From NCBI RefSeq assembly GCF_015235415.1, contig NZ_JADGLL010000016.1:1-64000 (forward strand): a stretch of 64,000 nt of DNA, written 5' to 3'. The translations under genes were made by a program, and so were the position numbers. The stretch is from Microbacterium paludicola (GTDB taxonomy: Bacteria > Actinomycetota > Actinomycetes > Actinomycetales > Microbacteriaceae). Below the pieces are notes generated by a model that was not told the origin of the DNA, did not search any database, and saw nothing but the letters and a program-made list of their open reading frames with translations. Shown here piece by piece: positions 1 through 7,473 of this stretch. Each line of letters begins with the position of its first letter. Position 1 is the first letter of the stretch.

Positions 1-57
1 ACCAGACAGGTCGTCGTGTTCGACGGAAGGTCCACGACTAAGGGTCGCGGACCATGA
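1..57 (+). CDS. Possible C-terminal tail of an upstream gene (partial)
   Basis: Frame 1 is open from the window edge to a TGA at 55-57 and would encode an 18-residue basic tail (start TRQVVVFDGR). There is too little to recognise a family. The stretch behind it, up to about 300, has no convincing gene; it holds a small inverted repeat at 72-87 (CCGCGT/ACGCGG), which could end this upstream transcript. Confidence 0.2.
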   Translation, partial: TRQVVVFDGRSTTKGRGP

Positions 58-201
58 CGAACCCCGTTTCACCGCGTAATCACGCGGCAGGATCAGTCAT
101 CCATCCACTCGTTTTGGCCTATAACCCAAGAATCGAGCAAGATCGTCCACAGGCGAGGCGACGACGCCCTTCCGGCGTCAAGGGAGCGTTAGCGTGAGTC
201 A

Positions 202-286
202 CGAGGGCCTCCGTTGTGACGTAGGGAGTGTGGTAACCCACATCGTCCCGGAGGCCCTCGCCTCAGCTCACACGTTCACAACGTGT
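202..286. terminator. Inverted repeats downstream of the CstR-like gene
   Basis: A 12-bp perfect inverted repeat (CGAGGGCCTCCG 202-213 with its complement at 249-260) and a second 7-3-7 hairpin (ACACGTT..AACGTGT, 270-286) lie just past the stop of the minus-strand repressor at 306. They may terminate that transcript. The longer repeat could instead be a decayed mobile-element end; no gene is seen here. Confidence 0.4.
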
Positions 287-305
287 CGGGGAACTACAGC
301 TAGGG

Positions 306-602
306 CTATGCGAGGGAGAGGAAGAGTTTCTCGAGTTCTTCGGGGCGTGTGGCATCTTCTGCGTCTGGGTCGGCGAGGCACTCGCGGAGGGCGCTTGAGA
401 TGACGAGGAAGCCGGCCCTGTCGAGCGCCTTCGAGACGGCGGCGAGCTGCTGCACGACGTCGCGGCAGTGGGCGTCCTGTTCGACGGCGGTGATGACCGC
501 TGCCAGCTGCCCGTGTGCTCGGCGGAGCCGGTTGACGACCTTGCGCTTTGCCTCCTGGTCGTGCTCCGGTGCCGCGTCCGCGAGTGTGGGTGTGCTTGCC
601 AT
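306..602 (-). CDS. CstR-like persulfide-sensing repressor (CsoR/RcnR family)
   Basis: 98 aa all-helical DNA-binding repressor of the CsoR/DUF156 family. The copper-sensing members use a Cys, a His 25 residues on and a Cys 29 residues on. Here Cys46 and Cys75 keep the +29 spacing but position 71 is Ala, so the copper His is missing. That two-Cys pattern is the hallmark of CstR, which forms di- or trisulfides between the two Cys and releases DNA under persulfide stress. The divergent genes (thioredoxin, persulfide dioxygenase-rhodanese) and the ATACCC-type palindromes at 639-690 fit this role. I chose ATG 602 because the longer upstream frame runs through the operators and has no family similarity. 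Confidence 0.88.
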   Translation of the reverse strand: MASTPTLADAAPEHDQEAKRKVVNRLRRAHGQLAAVITAVEQDAHCRDVVQQLAAVSKALDRAGFLVISSALRECLADPDAEDATRPEELEKLFLSLA

Positions 603-626
603 GAGAGGTCCTTTCGTGAGCCCGAG

Positions 627-657
627 TTGACAACCAGCATACCCCCGGGGGTATAGT
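627..657 (+). promoter_or_regulatory. Promoter of the persulfide operon overlapping operator 1
   Basis: TTGACA at 627-632 and TATAGT at 652-657, 19 bp apart, read towards the small Cys-rich gene at 708. Operator 1 (639-654) covers the spacer and the -10 box, so repressor binding would block RNA polymerase. Confidence 0.6.
639..654. promoter_or_regulatory. CstR/CsoR-type operator 1
   Basis: ATACCCCCGGGGGTAT is a perfect 16-bp palindrome. The ATACCC...GGGTAT pattern is the operator class of CsoR and CstR repressors. Confidence 0.8.
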
Positions 658-674
658 CGGGCTGCCGGCGGCGA

Positions 675-690
675 ATACTCCCCCGGGTAT
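675..690. promoter_or_regulatory. CstR/CsoR-type operator 2
   Basis: ATACTCCCCCGGGTAT is an imperfect copy of operator 1, centred 36 bp away. Two sites in the shared 105-bp divergent region imply coordinated control of the repressor and of the operon starting at 708. Confidence 0.75.
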
Positions 691-707
691 AGCGAAGGGA
701 TGCGCAG

Positions 708-893
708 ATGTGCCGAGCAGTGATGTGCCGCACGTGCGGCAAGACGACATGGGCCGGCTGCGGCCAGCATGTCGCGGCGGTGAAGAGCAGCGTCGCGAGC
801 TCCGACTGGTGCGGTGGTCAGCACACCGCCGCGGAGCTGGAGGCGGCACAGGCGAACCGCGGCGGGTTCTGGTCACGCCTGTTCGGACGCTGA
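708..893 (+). CDS. Small Cys-rich protein, CGKxTWxGCGQH family (61 aa)
   Basis: First gene of the persulfide operon. The 61-aa product has a compact N-terminal cluster CRTCGKTTWAGCGQH with further Cys and His (DWCGGQH), which looks like a small zinc- or sulfur-handling fold, and a basic C-terminus (WSRLFGR). Function is unknown to me. It shares the CxxCGKxTWxGCGQH core with the 38-aa product at 1309-1425, so two paralogues flank the thioredoxin gene. ATG 708 follows an AAGGGA ribosome site by 8 nt; ATG 723 is possible but would lose the first Cys. Confidence 0.75.
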   Translation: MCRAVMCRTCGKTTWAGCGQHVAAVKSSVASSDWCGGQHTAAELEAAQANRGGFWSRLFGR

Positions 894-908
894 GGTCGGA
901 GGACGCGC

Positions 909-1271
909 ATGCCTACAAAGAACCTGACTGCTGAGACGTTCGAGAGCACCGTCACCGCCACCGGCATCGTGCTCGTGGACTTCTGGGCTGCCTGGTGCGG
1001 CCCGTGCCGCGCCTTCGCGCCCGTGTTCGAGTCCGCCTCGAACCGCCACCGCGACGTGGTGTTCGCACAGGTCGACACCGAGGCTGAGCCTGAACTCTCG
1101 GCGGCTAACCGCATCACCTCGATCCCGACGCTCATGGTGTTCCGCGACGGAGTGCTCGTGTACTCCCAGCCCGGCGCGCTCCCGACACCGCAACTCGAGC
1201 TGCTGATCCAGAAGGCGCGTGAACTCGACATGGCCGAGGTTCACCGGCAGCTCGCGCAGCGCACCGCCTAA
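909..1271 (+). CDS. Thioredoxin
   Basis: 120 aa single-domain thioredoxin. The redox site WCGPC is at residues 29-33 after the usual VDFWAAWCGPC strand-helix, and the cis-Pro loop is SIPTLMVF. It begins 15 nt after the 61-aa gene with GGAGG in front of the start. Its place between two Cys-rich mini-proteins and a persulfide dioxygenase suggests it reduces persulfides on those proteins or on the CstB-like enzyme. The C-terminal helix is about ten residues longer than in housekeeping TrxA. Confidence 0.93.
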   Translation: MPTKNLTAETFESTVTATGIVLVDFWAAWCGPCRAFAPVFESASNRHRDVVFAQVDTEAEPELSAANRITSIPTLMVFRDGVLVYSQPGALPTPQLELLIQKARELDMAEVHRQLAQRTA

Positions 1272-1308
1272 CCAACTCACACAGACTAAGAGCCCCGAAA
1301 GGAACGCC

Positions 1309-1425
1309 ATGTGCGCACGAATCATCTGCCCTGCGTGCGGCAAGCCCACGTGGGACGGCTGCGGCCAGCACATCGAGCAGGCCCTCGCAGGAGTCCCCGA
1401 GAACGAGCGCTGCTCATGCAACTGA
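1309..1425 (+). CDS. Micro-protein, CGKxTWxGCGQH family (38 aa)
   Basis: 38-residue product with six Cys: CPACGKPTWDGCGQH followed by a C-terminal CSC. It is a shortened paralogue of the 61-aa protein at 708. GAAAGGA lies 6 nt before ATG 1309, and the longer in-frame opening back to 1219 overlaps the thioredoxin gene, so the short form is preferred. It sits 37 nt after thioredoxin and 30 nt before the dioxygenase gene, clearly inside the operon. A zinc knuckle or persulfide carrier is a guess. Confidence 0.7.
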   Translation: MCARIICPACGKPTWDGCGQHIEQALAGVPENERCSCN

Positions 1426-1455
1426 TCACGGATCACGAGGAAAGGAGCGATCGCG

Positions 1456-2868
1456 ATGCTGCTTGAGCGCATCTACGACGAAGACCTCGCACAGGCCAGC
1501 TACCTGATCGGCTGCCAGCGCAGCGGCGAGGCCGTCGTGGTGGACCCACGACGCGATATCGGCGCTTATCTGGATCTCGCCGGCAAGCACGGCATGCGCA
1601 TCGTCGCAGTGACCGAGACGCACATCCATGCCGACTACCTGTCCGGCACGCGCGAGCTCGCTGCGCACACCGGCGCGACCGCGTACGTATCCGACGAGGG
1701 CGGCCCGGACTGGACGTATGGGGCAGGCTTCGACACCGCCGTTCGCATGAAGCACGGTCACCAGATCACGCTGGGGAACGTCACGCTGGAAGCCGTTCAC
1801 ACCCCCGGACACACTCCCGAGCACCTGTCCTTCCTCATCACCGACGGCGCTCAGACCAACGAACCCGGCTACATGCTCACGGGCGACTTCGTCTTCGTCG
1901 GAGACGTCGGCCGGCCCGACCTGCTCGACGAGGCAGCCGGAGGCGTAGACACCCGCTTCGCAGGCGCCCACGCACTGTTCGCGAGCCTGCGCGATCACTT
2001 CCTCACACTTCCCGACTACGTGCAGGTGCTTCCCGCGCACGGATCCGGATCCGCCTGCGGAAAGGCGCTGGGAGCGATCGCCGCCTCCACGGTCGGGTAC
2101 GAGCGTCGCTTCTCCTGGTGGGGTTCGTACCTCGCCAACGACGACGAGCAGGGCTTCGTCGAGGCGCTGCTGAGCGACCAGCCCGATGCCCACGCCTACT
2201 TCGCGCGGATGAAGACACAGAATCGTGTGGGACCGGCCGTGATCGGAGAGTTGCCGACGCTGAGCGAGTACACGACAGCCGAGCTGCTCGTCGCCCTGGC
2301 AGAGGATCGGGTGATCTTCGTCGACACCCGTCATCACAGTCAGGTGCACGAAGGAACGGTCGCGCGTTCGCTGAACGTGCCGGGCGAAGCCAAAGCGGCC
2401 ACCTACGGATCGTGGGTCTACGACCCCGAAACCGAGTTCCGGCCCCTCGTGTTGCTGGCCGACTCCCGGGCCGCCGCAGAGCGGATCCGCGACCACCTCA
2501 TCCGGGTCGGCATCGACAACGTACAAGGCTTCATCACGACCATCGAGGGTCTTTCATTGGTGCGTCCCAAGACTGTCGCGCCGGATCGGCTCGGTCAGAT
2601 CGATCGCGCGCTTCTGCTGGATGTGCGCAACCGGACGGAGTTCGCCGCCGGCCACATCCCCGGCGCCGACCAGATGTCCGGCGGTCGCGTCATGTGGCAC
2701 ACCGACGGACTGCCTGAGACCGGCACCATCGTGACTTACTGCCAGAGCGGTGTCCGCAACAGCGTCACCGCGAGTGCCCTGCGGCGGGCCGGCTACGACA
2801 TCGCCGAACTAGAGGGCAGCTACGCCGCATGGTCGGCGCTACCCGACGCAACCCGACCGGCCGCCTGA
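1456..2868 (+). CDS. CstB-like persulfide dioxygenase with pseudo-rhodanese and rhodanese domains
   Basis: 470 aa three-domain enzyme. Residues 1-235 form a metallo-beta-lactamase fold of the ETHE1 type (HIHAD at 56-60, HTPGH at 116-120, TGD at 142-144) that would oxidise low-molecular-weight persulfide to sulfite. Residues 270-365 are a rhodanese fold whose active-site loop is ADSRAA, with no Cys. Residues 380-465 are an active rhodanese with CQSGVR, Cys429. This is the order of Staphylococcus CstB, and Cys20 and Cys201 sit at the positions that I recall as functional Cys in CstB. Cytoplasmic; likely product thiosulfate. AAAGGAG precedes the start. Confidence 0.92.
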   Translation: MLLERIYDEDLAQASYLIGCQRSGEAVVVDPRRDIGAYLDLAGKHGMRIVAVTETHIHADYLSGTRELAAHTGATAYVSDEGGPDWTYGAGFDTAVRMKHGHQITLGNVTLEAVHTPGHTPEHLSFLITDGAQTNEPGYMLTGDFVFVGDVGRPDLLDEAAGGVDTRFAGAHALFASLRDHFLTLPDYVQVLPAHGSGSACGKALGAIAASTVGYERRFSWWGSYLANDDEQGFVEALLSDQPDAHAYFARMKTQNRVGPAVIGELPTLSEYTTAELLVALAEDRVIFVDTRHHSQVHEGTVARSLNVPGEAKAATYGSWVYDPETEFRPLVLLADSRAAAERIRDHLIRVGIDNVQGFITTIEGLSLVRPKTVAPDRLGQIDRALLLDVRNRTEFAAGHIPGADQMSGGRVMWHTDGLPETGTIVTYCQSGVRNSVTASALRRAGYDIAELEGSYAAWSALPDATRPAA

Positions 2869-2988
2869 CTCCCGCGGTGGGACCTCGATGAACTCGGATG
2901 ATGGTCAACGCCGCGCCCGAGGTGGTCTCGAATCAGACCGACACAACGGTCTCGTATCCGGTTGACATAGCCACCGTCCGGCGGACGC

Positions 2989-4032
2989 ATGTACGACCTC
3001 GTAGTGCGCGACGTGGCTCGGCACGGGGAACAGGATGCGGTGGTGCTGGACCGTACCCCGCGGACTCAGGCGCCCGGCCTCTACAACCTCTGGCTCGAGG
3101 ACGGGGGATGGGTGCGGCTCGGCGCCGTCGTTGAAGATGATGCTTCGACCGTGACTCGAGTCGTGCTCGGGGTCACGCCAGGTACCCGCTTGCGTCGTGG
3201 AGCGCGTGCGTCGTGGAGCGGCATCTACTACCGCGATCCCGCCGACGCCGGGCTGGATGCTTTGGATGTTGCCGTGGATACGGCCGCGGGCTCCGCCCCG
3301 GCGTGGGTCATCCACCCGTCCGATGGCCCGAGCGATCAGTGGGCGATCCACATCCATGGGCTGGGAAGCCCGCGCGCCGGCACGTTGCGCGGCGTCCTGG
3401 TAGCCGCGGATGCCGGGCTGACCTCACTGGTCGTCTCGTACCGCAACGACGATGAAGGGCCCCACGTGGGCTCTGGTCGGTCAACACTCGGCGCGACGGA
3501 AACCGACGACGTTCGCGCTGCCGTCCGGTACGCGCTCACCCACGGCGCCCGTCGCATCGTGCTGTTCGGATGGTCCATGGGCGCGGCCATCGCGCTCCAA
3601 CTCGCCGCGGACGCGGAGTTCGACGGTGTCATCGACAGGCTGATCCTCGACTCGCCGGTGCTCGACTGGCGGTCGACCATCAACGCCAACTGCGCTCGGG
3701 CAGGGTTGCCGTCGTGGTTCGGGATCCTGGCCCGTCCTTGGTTGCAAAATCGATGGCTCGCTCGAATCGTCGGGCTACCGTCGGAGATTTTGCTCGCCTC
3801 CTTCGCCTGGCCCAAGCGCGCACCCGAGCTGTCTGTTCTGATCTTGATCCTCCACGGCATTGATGATGCGTCGGTTCCCCTCGCGGCCCCCAACCTGTTG
3901 AGAGAGCTACGCCCGAACACGATCCAGGTGGAAACGTTCCGTTCGGATCACACGATGAACTGGAACTCAGACCCAGGCCGGTGGCAGTCGATCGTTGGCG
4001 GGGTGTGGGGATCAAATGAGCAGCCTCCGTAG
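2989..4032 (+). CDS. Alpha/beta hydrolase, possibly lacking its N-terminal membrane anchor
   Basis: 347 aa serine hydrolase of the actinobacterial alpha/beta family. The nucleophile elbow is GWSMG, the oxyanion strand HIHGLGSPR, the acid HGIDD and the catalytic His SDHTMNW. Relatives that I know begin with a transmembrane helix; here an in-frame TAG at 2968-2970 leaves only 18 nt before ATG 2989, there is no ribosome site, and the protein starts inside the small beta domain. It may be truncated by recombination on the island. No partner gene is obvious; the substrate is unknown. Confidence 0.8.
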   Translation: MYDLVVRDVARHGEQDAVVLDRTPRTQAPGLYNLWLEDGGWVRLGAVVEDDASTVTRVVLGVTPGTRLRRGARASWSGIYYRDPADAGLDALDVAVDTAAGSAPAWVIHPSDGPSDQWAIHIHGLGSPRAGTLRGVLVAADAGLTSLVVSYRNDDEGPHVGSGRSTLGATETDDVRAAVRYALTHGARRIVLFGWSMGAAIALQLAADAEFDGVIDRLILDSPVLDWRSTINANCARAGLPSWFGILARPWLQNRWLARIVGLPSEILLASFAWPKRAPELSVLILILHGIDDASVPLAAPNLLRELRPNTIQVETFRSDHTMNWNSDPGRWQSIVGGVWGSNEQPP

Positions 4033-4153
4033 TCGCTCGGTGTCGTGCCCGGCCGAGCTCATTGCGGAGAATGTGGCGTCCCATCGAACTTGCGCCGCAC
4101 GGCTGACGCGGCGCTTTCTGTTTCGGCGCGGTGACAGCCTCGCGCATTACGAG

Positions 4154-5671
4154 ATGATGGGCGTCATGGAACCCGCAAACGCAAGCAGCCTGCTCAACTC
4201 ACTTCGGCTCGGCTCGCCCGTGGCCGAGCATGATGCTGCGCTTGCAAGCTACTTCATCGAGACGGATACGTTTACCCAACTCGTCGAGGACCGCGGCGAC
4301 GTCATCGCCGGCGACAAGGGCACGGGGAAGACGGCGCTGTTCACGATCCTCAAAGGGCGTTACTCGGACGATCCTCGCCTGGTTGATGTCGAGGTGCTGT
4401 CAGCGTTCAATCCCGCGGGTACGCCCATCTTCGAGCGTCTGCTCGAGAAAGGCGAGCTGTCCGAGGCACAGTACATCGCCGTGTGGAAGACCTACGCGGT
4501 GTCGCTCGCGGGTAACTGGCTGCTCGACTACTACGGCTCGGCCCGACCGGGGCGCATGGGCGAACTGGAGGAGATACTGCAGCGCAGCGGTCTACGCGTG
4601 AAGGAGGCGACGCCGCAGAACGCGTTCGTGAAGCTGATCGCTTACCTACGTCCGAGCACTGTCGAGAACACGACCACCTTCACGCAAGAGGGAATCCCAA
4701 TCTTCGCCAGCAAGTTCGCGTGGGAGAGCCCGCAACCGCCGGCAGACGAGCCCGTGCAGTTCCTCCGTCATGACGACGCACTGGAGCTCCTAGAGGAGTG
4801 CCTCAGCGAGGCGTCGGCCACCGTATGGCTCACTTTCGACCGGCTCGATGAAGCCTTCCAGGCGCACCCCTCCGTCGAGAAGCCGGCACTTCGCGGCCTG
4901 TTCCGCGCATATCTCGACCTCGGTGCCCTATCCCACCTCCGACTGAAACTCTTCGTCCGCCGCGACCTGTTCGCGCGAATCGTCGAGGGTGGGTTCGTCA
5001 ATCTGACTCACGTCAACGCTCGACGCATCACCATCACCTGGGAGGACGACGACCTCTACAACCTGCTGTTTCGACGGTTGGTCGAGTCCGAGGGATTCCA
5101 GCAAGCGACTGGCTTCTCGAAGGACTCGCCGCCGGACCAGGTGTTCGCTTTCGTGTTCCCGGAGAAGGTCGATGCGGGCGCTCGAAAGCCTCCGACCTGG
5201 AAGTGGATCCTCACAAGGATCCGGGACGGCAACGGCGTGAAGTCGCCCCGCAATCTCGTCGACCTCGTATCGCGCGCGGTGGAGGCACAGAAGAGGCGGG
5301 AGGCGCAGAACCCCCGTCGGCTTGACGCGTCCGGGCCTCTCATCACCGCGGACGCACTGAAGCACGCGCAGACCGAACTCAGCAAGGACCGCGTCGAAGA
5401 CACTCTCCTCGCGGAGGCCGGGGATAGCACCGCCGCTATCAAGGCCTTCGCGAACGGCAAGGCCGAGCACAACGTGGACAGTCTGCGCGTGCTGTTCGGC
5501 GATCAAGCTGACGAGATACGCGAACGTCTCATCACCCTAGGCTTCCTCGAAGCGAGCGGGCGGACGTGGAAGGTTCCGCCGCTCTACCGGCCTGGCCTGT
5601 CGATCTCGCAGGGCAAGGCGTTCAGCACGACGGGCGAGTCCCTCGATGAGGACGTTGAGGACGACGAGTAA
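4154..5671 (+). CDS. P-loop ATPase, Sll1717-like family
   Basis: About 505 aa. Walker A is GDKGTGKTALF near the N-terminus and Walker B is VWLTFDRLDEAF in the middle, followed by a helical middle and a C-terminal winged-helix-like part ending in an acidic tail (SLDEDVEDDE). The layout matches the Sll1717-type STAND/ORC-like ATPases, which are typically genomic-island genes of unknown role, sometimes near defence genes. The frame is open from 3995, but that would overlap the hydrolase; ATG 4154, 4157 or 4166 are the likely starts. It is the only candidate effector on the island; no toxin or nuclease domain is visible. Confidence 0.7.
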   Translation: MMGVMEPANASSLLNSLRLGSPVAEHDAALASYFIETDTFTQLVEDRGDVIAGDKGTGKTALFTILKGRYSDDPRLVDVEVLSAFNPAGTPIFERLLEKGELSEAQYIAVWKTYAVSLAGNWLLDYYGSARPGRMGELEEILQRSGLRVKEATPQNAFVKLIAYLRPSTVENTTTFTQEGIPIFASKFAWESPQPPADEPVQFLRHDDALELLEECLSEASATVWLTFDRLDEAFQAHPSVEKPALRGLFRAYLDLGALSHLRLKLFVRRDLFARIVEGGFVNLTHVNARRITITWEDDDLYNLLFRRLVESEGFQQATGFSKDSPPDQVFAFVFPEKVDAGARKPPTWKWILTRIRDGNGVKSPRNLVDLVSRAVEAQKRREAQNPRRLDASGPLITADALKHAQTELSKDRVEDTLLAEAGDSTAAIKAFANGKAEHNVDSLRVLFGDQADEIRERLITLGFLEASGRTWKVPPLYRPGLSISQGKAFSTTGESLDEDVEDDE

Positions 5672-5763
5672 GCCCGTCACGCCCTGAGTAAGACGGGTCT
5701 GCCGCACCAGTAGGTGACATTTGAGTTGGGTTGCCCGGGAGGGCGCCCTGGAAGGATGTCATT

Positions 5764-6072
5764 GTGCCTAAGCCTTATCCGAGTGAGTTCCGGGATGATG
5801 TCGTGCGCGTCGCGCGGGGCCGTGAGCCCGGGGTGACCATCGAGCAGATCGCGACGGACTTCGGTGTTCACCCGATGACGCTCACGAAGTGGCTGCGGCG
5901 TGCCGCGGTGGAGGAGGGCTCGAAGCCGGGCGTGACGCGGTCCGAAGGCGCCGAGCTGCGGGAGGCGCGGAAGCGGATCCGGCTGCTGGAGCAGGAGGTC
6001 GAGGTGCTGCGGCGTGCGGCGGCGTATCTGTCGCAGGCGAACCTGCCGGGAAAAGGCTCTACCCGCTCGTGA
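5764..6072 (+). CDS. IS3-family transposase OrfA
   Basis: 102 aa. An N-terminal helix-turn-helix (residues 20-45, EQIATDFGVHPMTLTKWLRR) binds the IS ends, and a leucine-zipper helix follows (ELREARKRIRLLEQEVEVLRR). GTG 5764 is the natural start. The last codons cross GGA AAA GGC at 6049-6057, where a -1 slip would join the OrfB frame to give the OrfAB transposase. Confidence 0.92.
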   Translation: MPKPYPSEFRDDVVRVARGREPGVTIEQIATDFGVHPMTLTKWLRRAAVEEGSKPGVTRSEGAELREARKRIRLLEQEVEVLRRAAAYLSQANLPGKGSTRS

Positions 6073-6931
6073 CCGAGCTCGCCGCTGACGGTGTTCCCGT
6101 CGCGGTGACGTGCCGGGTGCTTAAGCTCGCTCGCCAGCCCTACTACCGGTGGCTGGCGAACCCCATCACCAATGCGGAACTCGTCGCCCGGCGTACCGTG
6201 CGAATGCGTTGTTCGACGCGCACCACGACGACCCGGAGTTCGGATACCGGTTCCTCCTCGACGAAGCCCGCGACGCGGGCGAGGTCATGGCCGAGCGGAC
6301 CGCATGGCGGATCTGCCGAGACAACGGCTGGTGGTCCGCGTTCGGCAAACGCCGCCGCGGGAAGGGGCGACGCCCTGGCCCGCCGGTGCATGACGATCTC
6401 GTGCGCCGGGAGTTCACCGCGGACGCACCGAACCGGCTCTGGCTCAGCGACATCACGGAGCACAAAACCGGTGAAGGCAAGCTCTACCTCTGCGCCATCA
6501 AGGACGTCTTCAGCAACCGGATCGTCGGGTACTCGATCAGCGACCGGATGAAAGCGCGTCTCGCCGTCGACGCCGTCAACAGCGCCGTCGCACGGCGCGG
6601 GAATGTCGCTGGCTGCGTGGTCCACACGGACAGAGGGTCCCAGTTTCGCGCGAGGAAGATGGTCCGCGCCCTGCACCATCACGGGATGGTCGGATCGATG
6701 GGACGAGTCGGCGCGGCAGGCGATAACGCCGCGATGGAATCGTTCTTCAGTCTGCTGCAGAAGAACGTCCTCAACCGGCGCACCTGGGCCACCCGGGAGC
6801 AGCTCCGCATCGCCATCGTCACTTGGATCGAACGCACCTATCACCGACGCCGTCGACAGAAGCGGCTCCACGGTTTGACCCCCATCGAGTACGAAGCAAT
6901 CATGAACACCGACGTCGCCCTCGCGGCGTGA
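6051..6931 (+). pseudogene. IS3-family transposase OrfB (frameshifted)
   Basis: Integrase-core DDE transposase. The N-terminal part (RLYPLVTELAADG...) is in the -1 frame of OrfA; the rest (YRANALFDAHHDDPEFGYRF...) is in a third frame. The switch falls at CCCGG 6187-6191: one extra G would give a continuous VARAYRANALF. The DDE residues are present: WLSDIT, VVHTDRGSQF, and DNAAMESFF. One base is therefore missing, by mutation or sequencing error. If real, the copy cannot make full-length transposase. Confidence 0.85.
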
Positions 6932-7148
6932 CTACAACCCGTCACCTATGGGTGCGGCAGACCCGACCCCTGCGTGCTAAGCGTTACGTCACCAACTTGG
7001 TGGCTTGCGAGTGTACTGCGGAGCGTGAGCAGATTTTGAGAAGATCTGAGCGACGTTGAACCCCTCCGAGCCTCGCGTCAAACATCCGCGAACCGCGGAA
7101 AGTCAAGGCGAACCAACCCCAACGTAGGTGAGGGAAGGCCCCCGGCAA

Positions 7149-7174
7149 GGGTTCAAATCCCACCGTCACCGCCA
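7149..7174 (+). other. tRNA-Ser 3'-end remnant, likely attachment site (attR)
   Basis: These 26 bases equal a tRNA-Ser 3' end: the T-loop core GGGTTCAAATCCC, acceptor strand CGTCACC, discriminator G and encoded CCA. No matching 5' acceptor GGTGACG, anticodon arm or variable arm lies upstream, and the T-stem loses pairing beyond the copied part, so this is not a tRNA gene. A typical tRNA terminator follows at 7179. This is what remains at the far end when an island integrates into a tRNA-Ser gene; the restored tRNA should lie left of the window. Confidence 0.75.
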
Positions 7175-7178
7175 TCCG

Positions 7179-7202
7179 AAACCCCCTCTCGCGAGGGGGT
7201 TT
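7179..7202 (+). terminator. Rho-independent terminator behind the tRNA remnant
   Basis: 10-bp stem AAACCCCCTC / GAGGGGGTTT with loop TCGC, followed by T-rich sequence. It is probably the original terminator of the tRNA-Ser gene. Confidence 0.8.
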
Positions 7203-7246
7203 CGTCGTTTCCGCGGGACTGTTCCCCGACGGCCCGGCTCCCTCGC

Positions 7247-7383
7247 GTTCGGGTGCCGAGTGGCCCTCACGCGCCCGCGAAAGGGCCGATCCGCACCCGG
7301 GTGCGACTGCGCGCGAACCTGCCCTCGGGCGTTCCGGGGCCGAGCGGCCCTCTTGCGCCCGCGGAAGGGCCCATCCGCACCGG
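7247..7383. repeat. Two direct copies of a 53-bp intergenic repeat
   Basis: Copies at 7247-7300 and 7331-7383 share GTTC(c)GGG.GCCGAG.GGCCCTC..GCGCCCGCG.AAGGGCC.ATCCGCACC. The AAGGGCC..TC.GCACCGG core recurs at 10375-10396 and 10460-10480. The 7203-7440 stretch holds no gene. Confidence 0.6.
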
Positions 7384-7441
7384 ATGTGCACGGGCCGCGG
7401 ACACCGAAGCACCAGAAAAAGGATGAGACTGCTCCTTGCAT

Positions 7442-7456
7442 CTCAAGCCGCTTGAG
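7442..7456. promoter_or_regulatory. MerR-type dyad operator
   Basis: CTCAAG-CCG-CTTGAG is a perfect 15-bp dyad ending 17 nt before the MerR start codon. The sequence resembles MerR-family boxes of the SoxR kind and suggests autoregulation. Confidence 0.6.
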
Positions 7457-7473
7457 GTCGCAGGGTGGGGAGC

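Larger units (their letters stand above)
5695..6964 (+). mobile_element. IS3-family insertion sequence with 3-bp target duplication
   Basis: The element is 1270 bp. Terminal inverted repeats begin GGGTCTGCCGCACC at 5695 and match the complement of the right end at 6964 over about 24 bp with two mismatches. The bases GAC at 5692-5694 and GAC at 6965-6967 form a 3-bp target duplication. It carries orfA and orfB in the usual IS3 arrangement with an A-AAA-G slip site. Intact ends and duplication suggest a fairly recent insertion. Confidence 0.92.

Noticed and set aside
306-602. Copper-sensing CsoR
   Set aside because: The required His at +25 from the first Cys is Ala, and no copper gene is near; CstR fits better.
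7085-7174. Complete tRNA-Ser gene
   Set aside because: Only the T-loop to CCA part fits; no 5' acceptor GGTGACG, anticodon arm or paired T-stem beyond the 26 bp.
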